Shown: positions 8,633 to 17,380, numbered from the stretch's first letter. The stretch: 64,000 nucleotides of DNA from Mucilaginibacter corticis (GCF_007558865.1 NZ_VLPK01000003.1:310001-374000); one strand, 5' to 3'. Notes: generated by a model from the letters alone, not told the origin. Made by a program: numbers and translations.

Positions 8633-9688
8633 ATGAAAAACCTTATTAAATGTATCATCTTAATTTTGGCTGTTTGCCTGTTTAAAAGCGCCAGTGCAGC
8701 CGAAAACCATGCTGTGTCGGGCACCGTAACCAACCAAGATGGTCAGCCGCTTCCGGGCGCTACGGTAATTTTGAGCAATGACAAAATTACTGCCGCGGAC
8801 GACGACGGAAAATTTGTTTTTCATGAAATTGAAGCTGGAACGTACACACTTTCTGTAACCATGGTTGGTTATGATGCCTACACAAAAAAAATAAAAGTTA
8901 AAAATACTCCTGTAACATTAAACTTAATATTAAAGGCCCAAACAAAGACGCTTAATGAGGTAAACGTGACACCAAAAATCAGCACTAAGATCAGTGCTAA
9001 AATAATGACAACTGAGGAAACCGAGGAAGAGCAAAAGAAAATGTTGGGTCCAACACCCGACAACCATATTTACGACACCGAAGGTAATGTGGTGGATTCG
9101 GCCAAAGCTGCAGATATGCTAAGATCTTATGACTATGAAATGGCGCTTCGTAAACTAAAAGGGCAAGACGCTTTTAAACATGTAATTATAAAAACTGACA
9201 CCAGGGTACAGTTAATGTCATATCAATATATGAGAACGCTACCCTATTTAAGGGTACAAAGCCCTAAATTACAGGATGGCCTGACGTTGGATCTGAAACC
9301 TTTAGTTAAGCGGATAGATACGGCCACTCTTAGCGGGAAAGCAATAATTATGATATTTTGGTGCCCCGAATGTTACAGGGGCTCAAAATCTGATCAATAC
9401 CGCGAGGTTAATGACGCGATTGCACCTTTTGCTAACTCAGATAAATTGCAGGTGCTGGCCCTTACTAAAGCGCAAACTTACCAGGCTAATGACGCGCTTA
9501 AAAAAAGCCCGATATTAAATGCCCGCATGCTCACAGAAGCTTCATCCGTTACTTATAAATATGATCTTGATGATACACCCGTTATTATCATGACAGACAC
9601 AAAGCATAAAATAATTTTCTCTATGGCCGGATGGAATCCAATAACTCCACCGGTGCTGCATAACTTATTGAAAAGTATCCCTATTTAA
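8633..9688 (+). CDS. Secreted CarboxypepD_reg-like and thioredoxin-fold protein
   Basis: 351 residues. A signal peptide (about residues 1-22, ending SASAAE) is followed by a CarboxypepD-regulatory-like beta domain (VSGTVTNQDGQPLPGATVIL to about residue 105) with the usual GYDAYTKKI strand. The C-terminal half from about residue 210 resembles a thioredoxin-like fold, with IIMIFWCPECYRGS carrying a CxxC-type pair (WCPEC) as in redoxins, and a cis-Pro-like DDTPVIIMTD. The combination suggests a periplasmic disulfide or redox protein anchored through the beta domain. It is flanked by hairpins on both sides and by unrelated strands, so it is probably transcribed alone. It has no clear role in pigment synthesis. 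Confidence 0.75.
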   Translation: MKNLIKCIILILAVCLFKSASAAENHAVSGTVTNQDGQPLPGATVILSNDKITAADDDGKFVFHEIEAGTYTLSVTMVGYDAYTKKIKVKNTPVTLNLILKAQTKTLNEVNVTPKISTKISAKIMTTEETEEEQKKMLGPTPDNHIYDTEGNVVDSAKAADMLRSYDYEMALRKLKGQDAFKHVIIKTDTRVQLMSYQYMRTLPYLRVQSPKLQDGLTLDLKPLVKRIDTATLSGKAIIMIFWCPECYRGSKSDQYREVNDAIAPFANSDKLQVLALTKAQTYQANDALKKSPILNARMLTEASSVTYKYDLDDTPVIIMTDTKHKIIFSMAGWNPITPPVLHNLLKSIPI

Positions 9689-9759
9689 GCTTTGTATATC
9701 AAACCATAGTTTAATCCAGCCATACAGCTATACCATAGCCGATTAAGTAATAAAGTCTT

Positions 9760-9791
9760 AGCCCTGTTGCATGAGCAGGGCTTTTTATTTT
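9760..9791 (+). terminator. Rho-independent-like terminator between convergent genes
   Basis: Stem AGCCCTG / CAGGGCT with a 9-base loop and a following T-rich tail (TTTTTATTTT). It lies between the plus-strand gene ending at 9688 and the minus-strand operon ending at 9838, and mainly serves the plus-strand gene. Confidence 0.75.
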
Positions 9792-9837
9792 GCATAACTT
9801 ACCCAATACTTACAATGCTCTTAAGCAGTTACACTGA

Positions 9838-10200
9838 CTATAAAATAACAAACGTACCCTGTAATTTCATGCAGGAAATTTCGCCGGACGAAAGGCTTGA
9901 ATTCACTTTAATATCGTTATCTGTCAGTTGATAAGCAATATTTAATTGAAGTGATTGTGCAGACGGCTGGATCAGCGTCAGGAACTTGATATTATCAGCT
10001 TTTACCAGGCGTAAAGTAATATTCAAGGCATCCGCCAAAACCTCCTTTACTGTTTGCAGCATGCACGCACCCGGCACAACCGGCTGATCGGGGAAGTGTC
10101 CGTTAAAGATCTCATTCACCTCATCTATCTCTAAAACAGCATTGATGGTGTTGTCCTGGTGACTAACAGCAAGTATCCTGAATATTGGTTCTTTAAGCAT
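9838..10200 (-). CDS. Small 3-hydroxyacyl-ACP dehydratase-like hotdog protein
   Basis: 120 residues, short for a hotdog enzyme but complete. The motif GHFPDQPVVPGACMLQ (about residues 34-49) is the FabZ/ApeP-type active-site helix entry. A second layer of strands follows. It begins one base after the end of the CLF-like gene and is the last gene of the minus-strand operon. Known family role: dehydration of 3-hydroxyacyl-ACP. In aryl polyene clusters two dehydratase homologues often accompany the ketosynthases, and this fits one of them. Substrate unknown. Confidence 0.8.
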   Translation of the reverse strand: MLKEPIFRILAVSHQDNTINAVLEIDEVNEIFNGHFPDQPVVPGACMLQTVKEVLADALNITLRLVKADNIKFLTLIQPSAQSLQLNIAYQLTDNDIKVNSSLSSGEISCMKLQGTFVIL

Positions 10201-10201
10201 A

Positions 10202-11266
10202 TCAGCAGGCAGATAACAACATTAATGAATGATAACTATTTTGATAATGGTTATAGATCAATACTTTTTTTGGCGATTTATTTTTTATCTCGCCATCGGC
10301 AACTACAGCCGGCACCTCACCTCTTTTTATCACATTTGATGCCAGCCACAAGGCAAATGACATGGATGTAGGATACTCGCCGCATAAGTGTTTGTAATAA
10401 GCTTTTGAACTATTGGCGAACAATGATCCATCTAACGCTTCATAAACCGCGTCATTTTTCAGATCGCCGTTTTTGCCGGTGATAATAAGGTCGATATCTT
10501 GAATAGTCAGATTATTCTTAGCCAGAAACGCTTCGATCTGCTTTTCAATATCTGCATTACTTTTGGGTTTGTAAAATGTCTTTGTACTTACCAATTCAGC
10601 AAGGTTTTCTGTTGATGGCTTATCGTTCAGCAGAAAAAACACCGCGCCTTCGCCGCCTATGGTACCTTTTGATTTTGTGTTATATAACTCAAAATTAGAA
10701 AGCGGCCAGCGCTTATACAGCCCCAAGCGGGTCAGGATCTTGAACGCGGTATCGGTCATTTCTTCGGTGCCGCCTACCAGTATCTCATTGGCGTCGCCCT
10801 CTTTCAAAAGCATTATGGCATCAAGCAAAGCGCTTTCAAAAGAAATTCCCTTATGAACAAATGTATTGTTGTAATTGTGGCATTTTAGCATCAGGGCTAT
10901 TTGTGCTGCAACTGTATTATGTGTGGATTGGATAAAAGCCGTAGGCGGCAGCATTTCTTCCTGCAGTTCAATAATGCGGGTCAGAAAAGATACGGTGTCC
11001 TCCTGGCAACCAAGGGCCGTACCGGTTATAATTGCGCCCGGCATTTCAATCCCCGCATCCTTTAAGCATTGCATAGCCGCGGCCACACCCATTTTTATAA
11101 TCCGGCTCATGCGACGGGCCAGTTTTGGATCGACAAAATCTTTGTAATCGGGCTCAATGGCGGAAAGCCGTGTGCCGGTGTATTCAATCGGTTCAGTTAA
11201 AAACGGAACATAGCCAAAGGTTTTTTGGGCAGATATGGCAGCTGTCGAGCGAATATAAATCTTCAT
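10202..11266 (-). CDS. Ketosynthase-like protein without active-site Cys (chain-length-factor type)
   Basis: 354 residues of thiolase-fold sequence related to KAS I/II. At the nucleophile position, where KS enzymes have ACSSS or NACISG, this protein reads VHKGISFESALLDA, with no Cys. This is the feature of chain length factors, which pair with an active KS and help set chain length. It lies one base downstream of an intact KS gene (11268-12467), an arrangement expected for a KS-CLF heterodimer. Known: aryl polyene clusters contain such pairs. Inference: this heterodimer elongates the aryl polyene. It is unlikely to be a broken gene, because the frame and length are intact. Confidence 0.82.
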   Translation of the reverse strand: MKIYIRSTAAISAQKTFGYVPFLTEPIEYTGTRLSAIEPDYKDFVDPKLARRMSRIIKMGVAAAMQCLKDAGIEMPGAIITGTALGCQEDTVSFLTRIIELQEEMLPPTAFIQSTHNTVAAQIALMLKCHNYNNTFVHKGISFESALLDAIMLLKEGDANEILVGGTEEMTDTAFKILTRLGLYKRWPLSNFELYNTKSKGTIGGEGAVFFLLNDKPSTENLAELVSTKTFYKPKSNADIEKQIEAFLAKNNLTIQDIDLIITGKNGDLKNDAVYEALDGSLFANSSKAYYKHLCGEYPTSMSFALWLASNVIKRGEVPAVVADGEIKNKSPKKVLIYNHYQNSYHSLMLLSAC

Positions 11267-11267
11267 A

Positions 11268-12467
11268 TTAAACAGCCGAAAATATTAATGATGTACAATT
11301 ACCACCAAACCCGAACGAATTAGACAGCACGTTTTTTATGGGCTGGCCTTCCAGATAATGTGTTTCGGGCGTGAGCGGCACATCTTCCATGGGCGTTTTA
11401 AAACGCAGGTTGGGATAGATCAATCCATGCTTAACCGCCAATACAGAGAATACAGCTTCAACCCCACCGCTGGCACCTAAGGTATGGCCGGTAAAAGATT
11501 TGGTCGAGCTCATAGGCGGATAATCAGGGCCGAACAGGCGGGTAATGGCCGTACCTTCCGCGCTGTCATTATTGGGTGTGCCGGTGCCGTGTAAGTTGAT
11601 ATAGTCAATATCCGAGGGTTGCAATCCCGCTTTTGATAAAGCGCCCTGCATGGCCATGTACGAACCCGTACCGTCGGGTGAGGACGCCGTTTGATGATAA
11701 GCGTCGTTACTATTGTTGTAACCACTTAAAGTGCAGCAGAGGGGCTTATTTAGCGTTTTAGCCACCTTGTCAGACACTAATACCACATAACCCGCGCCTT
11801 CTCCAAGGTTCAGGCCCTCACGGTGATCGTCAAAGGGCTTGCAGTATTCTTTATCCAGGATCATCAGCGTGTTAAAACCATTAAGGGTGAATTTGGCAAG
11901 CGCGTCTACCCCGCCCGCTATAACCACATCCAAAATATCATTCTTTATCAAACGAGCGCCGTAAAATATCGCGTTAGCTGAAGATGAGCAGGCGGTGCTG
12001 ATAGTAGTCATGTAATCGCTTATGCCTAACTGATCGCCTACAACCTCGGTCATGCTGCCGCATTCGTGGTCAAATACATTGCGGAGTTTGCCTTTATCGT
12101 TATCGTTCAAAAAATCAACAAAGAAATCTTCACTTTTATCCATACCGCCAACGGTATTGGCAGATACAAAGCCCGAACGCAGATCGGCAAAGCCGGGGAT
12201 GGCGGCGTCATTTAAAGCCTCGCGCGCAGCCACCAGGCTTAGTAATTTGGTACGGCTAAGTTTTGACGAGATCCCGGCCAATTGAGCAAGCGCTTCATTA
12301 CCCAGCTTTACTTCGGCTACAGGCAGGTTACCGCGATGAATAGTATTCAACAACGTGATATCGCCCATGCCGGCTTTTTCCTGTTGGAACGCGGCCAGGT
12401 TTTCGGCCACATTATTGCCAATTGCTGTAATAATCCCTACGCCTGCAATATAAACCGGCTCGTTCAT
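11268..12467 (-). CDS. Beta-ketoacyl-ACP synthase (KAS I/II)
   Basis: 399 residues, full length. The catalytic Cys is in TISTACSSSANAIFYG (about residues 155-170), the first His in YINLHGTGTPNNDSAEG (near residue 295) and the second in STKSFTGHTLGASGG (near residue 330), so the Cys-His-His triad is complete. The start MNEPVYIAGVGIITAIG is standard. It is translated just before the CLF-like gene and one base after the half-length KS gene, so the three may form a complex. Family reaction: malonyl-ACP condensation. It is the best candidate for the active KS of aryl polyene elongation. Confidence 0.92.
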   Translation of the reverse strand: MNEPVYIAGVGIITAIGNNVAENLAAFQQEKAGMGDITLLNTIHRGNLPVAEVKLGNEALAQLAGISSKLSRTKLLSLVAAREALNDAAIPGFADLRSGFVSANTVGGMDKSEDFFVDFLNDNDKGKLRNVFDHECGSMTEVVGDQLGISDYMTTISTACSSSANAIFYGARLIKNDILDVVIAGGVDALAKFTLNGFNTLMILDKEYCKPFDDHREGLNLGEGAGYVVLVSDKVAKTLNKPLCCTLSGYNNSNDAYHQTASSPDGTGSYMAMQGALSKAGLQPSDIDYINLHGTGTPNNDSAEGTAITRLFGPDYPPMSSTKSFTGHTLGASGGVEAVFSVLAVKHGLIYPNLRFKTPMEDVPLTPETHYLEGQPIKNVLSNSFGFGGNCTSLIFSAV

Positions 12468-13100
12468 TTATATTTTATCAATTATTAAATTATCAAATAT
12501 GTTGTTCAGGTTCTTTTTTGAAAACTGCACCGAATTTGCTTTTTCTTCTTTCTCTACCAAAAACAAAACCGCTTTATAATCATCGCCCAGCACATCAACC
12601 CAGCCGCAAATACAGGCCTCTAAGATCCCGTTGTTCAGCAGGTTATTTACGTAGGTTTCTATAAAAGCAGCGTCGAACTTTTCAAATATAAAAAATGCAT
12701 CCTCGCCTTTAAAATTATTGCGGATACATATTTCGCCTGTCACGATATTAGGCAGCGTGTACACAAAAAGCGCGGGGCTGGGGATATCATTTACACTCTC
12801 CATATATTTCAGGTCGCTATCCAAACTGGCATTGGCATTGGTCAAGATCAAACCAACTTGTTCCGGCGCATAGGATTTTATATCAGTACCTCTTAATAAG
12901 ACCTCGGCAGCCAGCCAACCCAATTTGCTGAGGTTGTCCATCTTGTAAAATTTGGGATAAGTAACCTCCAAAAACTGGTAAGCTGATAACAAAAATGAAG
13001 GTACATCAGCGCCCCGATCTTCAAAAACAGGGACTTCGTTTTTGTAGATTACATTTTTGCTGATGGTGCAATAAGATGTTATGTTATTATTTATATACAA
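12468..13100 (-). CDS. Half-length ketosynthase-like protein without active-site Cys
   Basis: 210 residues that look like only the N-terminal half of a ketosynthase. The order of hydrophobic strands is visible (SKLGWLAAEVLL; EQVGLILTNANASLDSD; PALFVYTLPNIVTGEICIRN), but the segment after it reads FKGEDAFFIFEKFDAAF, where the nucleophile Cys should be, and no catalytic His region follows. It ends immediately before the intact KS gene, so it is a stable member of the operon, not leftover sequence. Function unknown: it may be a scaffold or an ACP-contact subunit. Upstream of it a palindromic element of about 90 bases separates it from the other KS gene. Confidence 0.7.
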   Translation of the reverse strand: MYINNNITSYCTISKNVIYKNEVPVFEDRGADVPSFLLSAYQFLEVTYPKFYKMDNLSKLGWLAAEVLLRGTDIKSYAPEQVGLILTNANASLDSDLKYMESVNDIPSPALFVYTLPNIVTGEICIRNNFKGEDAFFIFEKFDAAFIETYVNNLLNNGILEACICGWVDVLGDDYKAVLFLVEKEEKANSVQFSKKNLNNIFDNLIIDKI

Positions 13101-13177
13101 GTATTTATATATTTGATTATAAATTATTTATAATTATTAAAATGCCAGTTTGGCAGTATCAATTGATCATATTTAAT

Positions 13178-13270
13178 TGTCATCTCGAGCATAGCGAGAG
13201 ATCTATAAACAGATGTACAACCAACCTGTCTTGTATAGATTTCTCACTCGTTCCTCGTTTCGAAATGACA
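13178..13270. repeat. REP-like palindromic element (TGTCATnTCGA family)
   Basis: The outer ends TGTCATCTCGA and TCGAAATGACA are inverted, and further inverted bases lie inside (AGATCTATA and TATAGATTTCTC). The element fills the 180-base gap between two ketosynthase genes. Similar sequence occurs at 38195-38306 and 58561-58614, which supports a dispersed family, probably mobilised by a REP-associated transposase not in this window. Confidence 0.7.
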
Positions 13271-13280
13271 TCGGTTTTTA

Positions 13281-14408
13281 TCATTTACTAAACACCACTG
13301 CAGCGTTACACCCGCCAAAACCTGACGCTGTTTTTAAACAGGTCTTTAAGCGTTTTGGCGTCAACGCAGTACAAACATTTACCGGGCTGCTTACTCCTAT
13401 TTTCTCAAATCCTAAAGTTGGCAGTATCACATTTTGTTTTAATGATTGGATGGAGATAATCGATTCTATCAACCCAGCGGCACCCAAGGTATGCCCATAA
13501 TAACCTTTCAGACTATTGGTCGGAACAATACTTAATCCCGCTAAGGCAATAGCTTTAGCTTCCATTTCGTCATTATAACTGGTTGCTGTTCCGTGCGCCG
13601 AGATCAGATCGATATCATCAGGGACCAAACCGGCCATACTCAATGTTCTTTCAATAGCATCAGAAAGCTCTTTTCCGGTGCGTGAAGGTGCCGAAATATG
13701 GTTAGCGTCATTACTTACCGCCCCACCTAAAACTTTGATCTTACCGGCATATTTGGCGTTTGTTGATAAGATCATAGTTGCCGCACCTTCGCCAAGGGTT
13801 ATACCCGTCCTGTTCTCGTCAAATGGCTTACAAGGCTCAGAACTAATTGCCTGGAAAGACTGAAAGCCCGATAACACAAACCTGCTGATCACATCCGCGC
13901 CAACTACAACCGCATTTTCATACTGACCTGATTGCAATAAACGCGCCCCGGTCAGTATTGCCATGATACCCGAGATACATGCATTTGATACCACCAACGG
14001 CTGGTTTACAAAACCAAAATGCACAGCAACTTTTTTAGCTGATGTATGCAACGCTATGCGATCTTTCAGATCCGGCGCGGCAGGATCTGTTTCCAAAAGG
14101 CTAATATTTCCTTTGGCTGACGATACGATCAGGATAGTTTTTTCATCGGTAGCATCTATGTCAGCAATGGCTAAAACATCTTTAATAGAAGATACAAGTA
14201 ATCTTTCAAACTTGCTGTTTATAAATTCTTTATTATCTTCACTTTCGTTATAGTTAAACAGCGAAACATGTACAGACTCATCAGATAGGGCCGGATCATT
14301 ATGTTTTTTAATCCCGGAAATACCTTGTTTTACCCGCTCGAAATTTTGGGTAGTTGTAGTGCCTATAGGCGAATAGATATTATCGGCAACTATGTAAACC
14401 GCAGGCAT
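13281..14408 (-). CDS. Beta-ketoacyl-ACP synthase (KAS I/II), second copy
   Basis: 375 residues from the chosen start. The Cys is in VSNACISGIMAILTG, the His residues are in ISAHGTATSYNDEM and YYGHTLGAAGLIES, so the catalytic triad is complete. I chose the start at 14408 (MPAVYIVADNIYSPIG): it overlaps the stop codon of the preceding gene by one base and matches the usual KS N-terminus; a start 30 bases upstream is possible. It follows the hotdog and FabG-like genes in one operon. Two active KS genes in the same operon suggest separate steps, for example priming and elongation, but which does which is not visible. Confidence 0.9.
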   Translation of the reverse strand: MPAVYIVADNIYSPIGTTTTQNFERVKQGISGIKKHNDPALSDESVHVSLFNYNESEDNKEFINSKFERLLVSSIKDVLAIADIDATDEKTILIVSSAKGNISLLETDPAAPDLKDRIALHTSAKKVAVHFGFVNQPLVVSNACISGIMAILTGARLLQSGQYENAVVVGADVISRFVLSGFQSFQAISSEPCKPFDENRTGITLGEGAATMILSTNAKYAGKIKVLGGAVSNDANHISAPSRTGKELSDAIERTLSMAGLVPDDIDLISAHGTATSYNDEMEAKAIALAGLSIVPTNSLKGYYGHTLGAAGLIESIISIQSLKQNVILPTLGFEKIGVSSPVNVCTALTPKRLKTCLKTASGFGGCNAAVVFSK

Positions 14409-14824
14409 TATTGATTGATAAATATTTTCATTTCGCATTGCGCCACCTCCACTTCGTTACACCATATTTTACCGGATACTATACCGGCAGCAAATACCTG
14501 TACTTCTATTTTTACCTCGGTCAACAGCACATCCCCTACTTTGGGCAAACTATAAATTTCAAAGTTTTTCACCTGGCCTATATAGCCATTTAACACGGGA
14601 CGATTCTCGATACGCGCCATATTGCCGGATCCGGCGGCGGCGGTTTGGGCCATATTTTCCATTAATCCGGCTTCGCTAAACTCGCCGTTTATTACAAAAA
14701 CATTGTCACCGGTAATGGTAAAGCTGGTTTTGGTAATGTTATCGTCAGAGAACAACAGTTCATCTACCATTACAAATGGTGGTTTTTGGGGGATAAGGGA
14801 TAATATGCTTATGCCTTCTGTCAT
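14408..14824 (-). CDS. Hotdog-fold dehydratase-like protein
   Basis: 138 residues. The opening SLIPQKPPFVMVDELL is the common start of FabZ-like proteins, but the catalytic HFPG loop is replaced by GEFSEAGLMENMAQTAAA, with a Glu in place of His and a helix after it. This is the pattern I remember from ApeI/ApeP-type hotdog proteins, where some are thioesterase- or dehydratase-like. It overlaps the FabG-like gene by 4 bases and the following KS gene by 1 base. Role in the cluster: a dehydratase or thioesterase working on the growing polyene. Confident about the fold, less about the reaction. Confidence 0.75.
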   Translation of the reverse strand: MTEGISILSLIPQKPPFVMVDELLFSDDNITKTSFTITGDNVFVINGEFSEAGLMENMAQTAAAGSGNMARIENRPVLNGYIGQVKNFEIYSLPKVGDVLLTEVKIEVQVFAAGIVSGKIWCNEVEVAQCEMKIFINQ

Positions 14825-15549
14825 GAATATAAACCGCCGTTAATTGATAATACTTCGCCGGTAATATAGGATGCTTCTCTTGAAGCTAAAAATCCAACCG
14901 CGTGCGCTACTTCTTCAGGTAAGCCAAAGCGATTAACCGGGATATTTCTTTTCAATTCCTTTTCGTCCAAACCCTCGGTCATGTCTGTTTTAATAAAACC
15001 CGGTGCCACCGCGTTAACGGTGATACCACTGCGGCCAACCTCTTGAGCCAACGCTTTGGTTGCCCCTATTACACCTGCCTTTGCAGCCGAATAATTGGTT
15101 TGCCCGGGCAAGCCTTTTAGCCCTGATAAAGAAACTACGTTAACAATACGGCCATAACGGTTAAGCATCATACTATCCAGAACAAGGCGCGTAACATAAA
15201 AAAAGCTGTTAAGGCCCGTGTTGATCACGTTGTCCCACTGCTCATCCTTAAGCCAAACCATCAGGCTATCATCACGGATACCGGCATTGTTCACCAGCAC
15301 CTCGATGTCTTTGTCCTCATTAGCGTTTATCCAACTATCCAGCACTTCTTTTATGCTTTCCCTATCCGCTACATCAAACTGCAGTAATTCGCCGTCACTG
15401 CCCGCTTCCCGCACCAATTGCAGGGTATTGTTAGCTTCTTCGGTATTGCTTTTATAATTAATGAGCACATAGTAACCCATAGCAGCCATTTTAGTACAGA
15501 TAGCCCTGCCTATTCCCCTTGAACCACCTGTTATGAGTGCACATTTCAT
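14821..15549 (-). CDS. 3-oxoacyl-ACP reductase, FabG-like SDR
   Basis: 242 residues from the start chosen at 15549, where MKCALITGGSRGIGRAIC gives the canonical FabG N-terminus; an upstream Met at 15570 would add seven residues. The NADP loop GGSRGIG and the catalytic Ser-Tyr-Lys (NVVSLSGLKG, then YSAAKAGVIG) are intact, and the C-terminus YITGEVLSINGG is FabG-like. Known reaction: NADPH-dependent reduction of 3-oxoacyl-ACP. It follows the ammonia-lyase gene and precedes the hotdog gene, so it supplies the ketoreduction step of polyene assembly. Upstream of it lies a pair of palindromic repeats. Confidence 0.93.
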   Translation of the reverse strand: MKCALITGGSRGIGRAICTKMAAMGYYVLINYKSNTEEANNTLQLVREAGSDGELLQFDVADRESIKEVLDSWINANEDKDIEVLVNNAGIRDDSLMVWLKDEQWDNVINTGLNSFFYVTRLVLDSMMLNRYGRIVNVVSLSGLKGLPGQTNYSAAKAGVIGATKALAQEVGRSGITVNAVAPGFIKTDMTEGLDEKELKRNIPVNRFGLPEEVAHAVGFLASREASYITGEVLSINGGLYS

Positions 15550-15582
15550 TGTTATTCTGTGTTTCGCCACCTCACCCTAAAT

Positions 15583-15646
15583 CCCTCTCCAAAGGAGAGG
15601 GACTTGGATTATATTTTTTTTAAAGCCCTTCTCCTTAAGAGAAGGG
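15583..15646. repeat. Two linked palindromic repeats overlapping the ammonia-lyase stop codon
   Basis: Two hairpins: CCCTCTCC/GGAGAGGG (15583-15601) and CCCTTCTC/GAGAAGGG (15626-15646). They are separated by a T-rich run and appear to be one element. The second contains the TAA of the lyase gene at 15635-15637, so the last residues of the lyase are read from repeat sequence. Confidence 0.7.
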
Positions 15647-17173
15647 TTGGGATGCGGTTAAAAAATCTTTAACCCGCTCCATATCCTTATACTTCGGCGT
15701 GTCTTCTACAAACTTTGGTAATATCGCCCTTACCTCGTTATACAACGCCAATGTTTTTGGCGCCAGTTTTTCCTGGCAGGCCAAATAATCAATAGCCTGT
15801 AATATAGTCATTAATTGTATGGTTAATACTGTAAAAGCGTTATCTATCACCCTGCCTGTCATTAAAGCCGCGTTGCAGCCCATGCTCACAATATCCTGGT
15901 TATCATTATTGTTAGGGATGCTATGTACATACATCGGGAAGGATAATGTCTGATTTTCGGCCACAGTAGATGTTGCCGTAAATTGCACACCCTGCATCCC
16001 GAAGTTTAAGCCTAAAACACCCAGGTTTAAAAACGGCGGGAACTTCTGGTTCAGCTTATCATTCAGCAGGTAGTTTAACTGGCGTTCTGACAACATGGAT
16101 AGTTTGGTAATAGCTATTTTAAGCTTATCCATTTCAAGTGATACGTAATCACCATGGAAGTTACCACCGTGAAAAACGTTTTGGTTTACGTGGTCAATTA
16201 CCGGGTTATCATTAACCGAATTAAGCTCATTTACCAACACTTCTTCGGCTTTCGCGATGGTGTCATGGATAGGGCCCAGTACTTGAGTTACACAGCGTAA
16301 CGAATAGTATTCCTGTACTTTATCTTCAAAAACATCATGAGCGATATTGTCCGGCTGATATAAATGATCCGTACGGCTGCGGATCATCTTGCTGCCGTCC
16401 AAAATATCGCGCAACACTGCGGCAATTTTATTTTGACCCTTATGATGCTTTACAATATTCAGTTCGTGCGAGTAATGATCGTCATAAGCCTCGACAACTT
16501 CATTCGTCATGGCCGAAAACATGGCCGACCAGCCCAGCAGTTTTTGCGCCTGGATGATATTCACCATGCCAATACCCGTCATGGCCGATGTACCGTTGAT
16601 GGTAGCCAATCCCTCGCGCACGTGGATACTAAGCGGTTTAATGTTTAATTGCTTAAAGATGTCGGCAGTCGGGTGTATTTCGCCGTTGTAGATCACTTCA
16701 CCCTCACCTATCAGTACCAAACCCAAATGGGCCAGTTGCACCAGGTCGCCGCTGGCGCCAACTCCACCATGCTCGTAGATACATGGGGTTACATCGTTAT
16801 TAATTAGCGCGGTAAGCAATTCAACAATATCGGTATGCACACCTGAATATGCCTGGATCAAACTATTTAAACGGGCTATCATTAAAGCTTTAGCCAGTGT
16901 AGGCATTAACAAATTGCCACTGCCCGAGCTATGACTGCGTATGAGGTTATATTGTAAACTCAACAGGTTTTCTTCGCTTACCTTATATTGGGCCATAGGG
17001 CCAAAACCGGTATTTATCCCATAAATTAATTTATTGGACGAAAAGTTTTGTAAGAATTTAAAATTGGTCTCAATTTTTGTTAAAGCTGAGGGTGACAAGG
17101 AAACCGGCTTTTTATTAAACACAATATCGTTAAAGTCGGCTAAAGAAAGGACGTCCTGTCCAATAGTTATCAT
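15635..17173 (-). CDS. Aromatic amino acid ammonia-lyase (HAL/TAL/PAL family)
   Basis: 512 residues, normal length for the family. The MIO-forming Ala-Ser-Gly is in GGVGASGDLVQLAHLG, and the catalytic Tyr-Gly loop is YGINTGFGPMA near residue 50. These enzymes remove ammonia from His, Tyr or Phe. Between FabG-like and flexirubin genes, a tyrosine ammonia-lyase giving 4-coumarate as the starter would be expected. The selectivity dyad reads S-H (LIRSHSSG), the state of histidine ammonia-lyases, unlike the H-L of classical TAL. No hut genes are nearby, so an aromatic role is still favoured. The C-terminal QPFS comes from a palindromic repeat. Confidence 0.88.
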   Translation of the reverse strand: MITIGQDVLSLADFNDIVFNKKPVSLSPSALTKIETNFKFLQNFSSNKLIYGINTGFGPMAQYKVSEENLLSLQYNLIRSHSSGSGNLLMPTLAKALMIARLNSLIQAYSGVHTDIVELLTALINNDVTPCIYEHGGVGASGDLVQLAHLGLVLIGEGEVIYNGEIHPTADIFKQLNIKPLSIHVREGLATINGTSAMTGIGMVNIIQAQKLLGWSAMFSAMTNEVVEAYDDHYSHELNIVKHHKGQNKIAAVLRDILDGSKMIRSRTDHLYQPDNIAHDVFEDKVQEYYSLRCVTQVLGPIHDTIAKAEEVLVNELNSVNDNPVIDHVNQNVFHGGNFHGDYVSLEMDKLKIAITKLSMLSERQLNYLLNDKLNQKFPPFLNLGVLGLNFGMQGVQFTATSTVAENQTLSFPMYVHSIPNNNDNQDIVSMGCNAALMTGRVIDNAFTVLTIQLMTILQAIDYLACQEKLAPKTLALYNEVRAILPKFVEDTPKYKDMERVKDFLTASQPFS

Positions 17174-17239
17174 AGGCTAATGTTAATAATCAAAATCTTT
17201 AAACCCAATCATCGCCTAATAGTTTGCGTTGACGGATGA

Positions 17240-17247
17240 CAAATATA
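17240..17247 (-). promoter_or_regulatory. Candidate -7 element for the ammonia-lyase operon
   Basis: CAAATATA on the plus strand reads TATATTTG on the minus strand, an exact TAnnTTTG match, 67 bases before the lyase start at 17173. A -33 TTG is not clear. Nearby, CTATAGGT occurs twice 25 bases apart (17272 and 17297), a possible operator between the divergent genes. Confidence 0.4.
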
Positions 17248-17345
17248 TTGAAAATAGTGATTAGTGATTGCCTATAGGTAATTAGTTGGTAAACTGCTAT
17301 AGGTTAAAAGATGTTAAAGCGATTTTATAAATATCAATACCTGAT

Positions 17346-17353
17346 TATGTTTG
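17346..17353 (+). promoter_or_regulatory. Candidate -7 element TATGTTTG
   Basis: Exact TAnnTTTG match 27 bases before the start codon at 17381, on the plus strand in the divergent gap. No convincing -33 element is visible. Confidence 0.4.
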
Positions 17354-17380
17354 TAAAGATCTGAACATCAAACCTCAACA

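Noticed and set aside
15635..17173. A histidine-utilisation (hut) operon because of the HAL-like enzyme
   Set aside because: No urocanase, imidazolonepropionase or formiminoglutamase genes are nearby; the neighbours are pigment-type enzymes.
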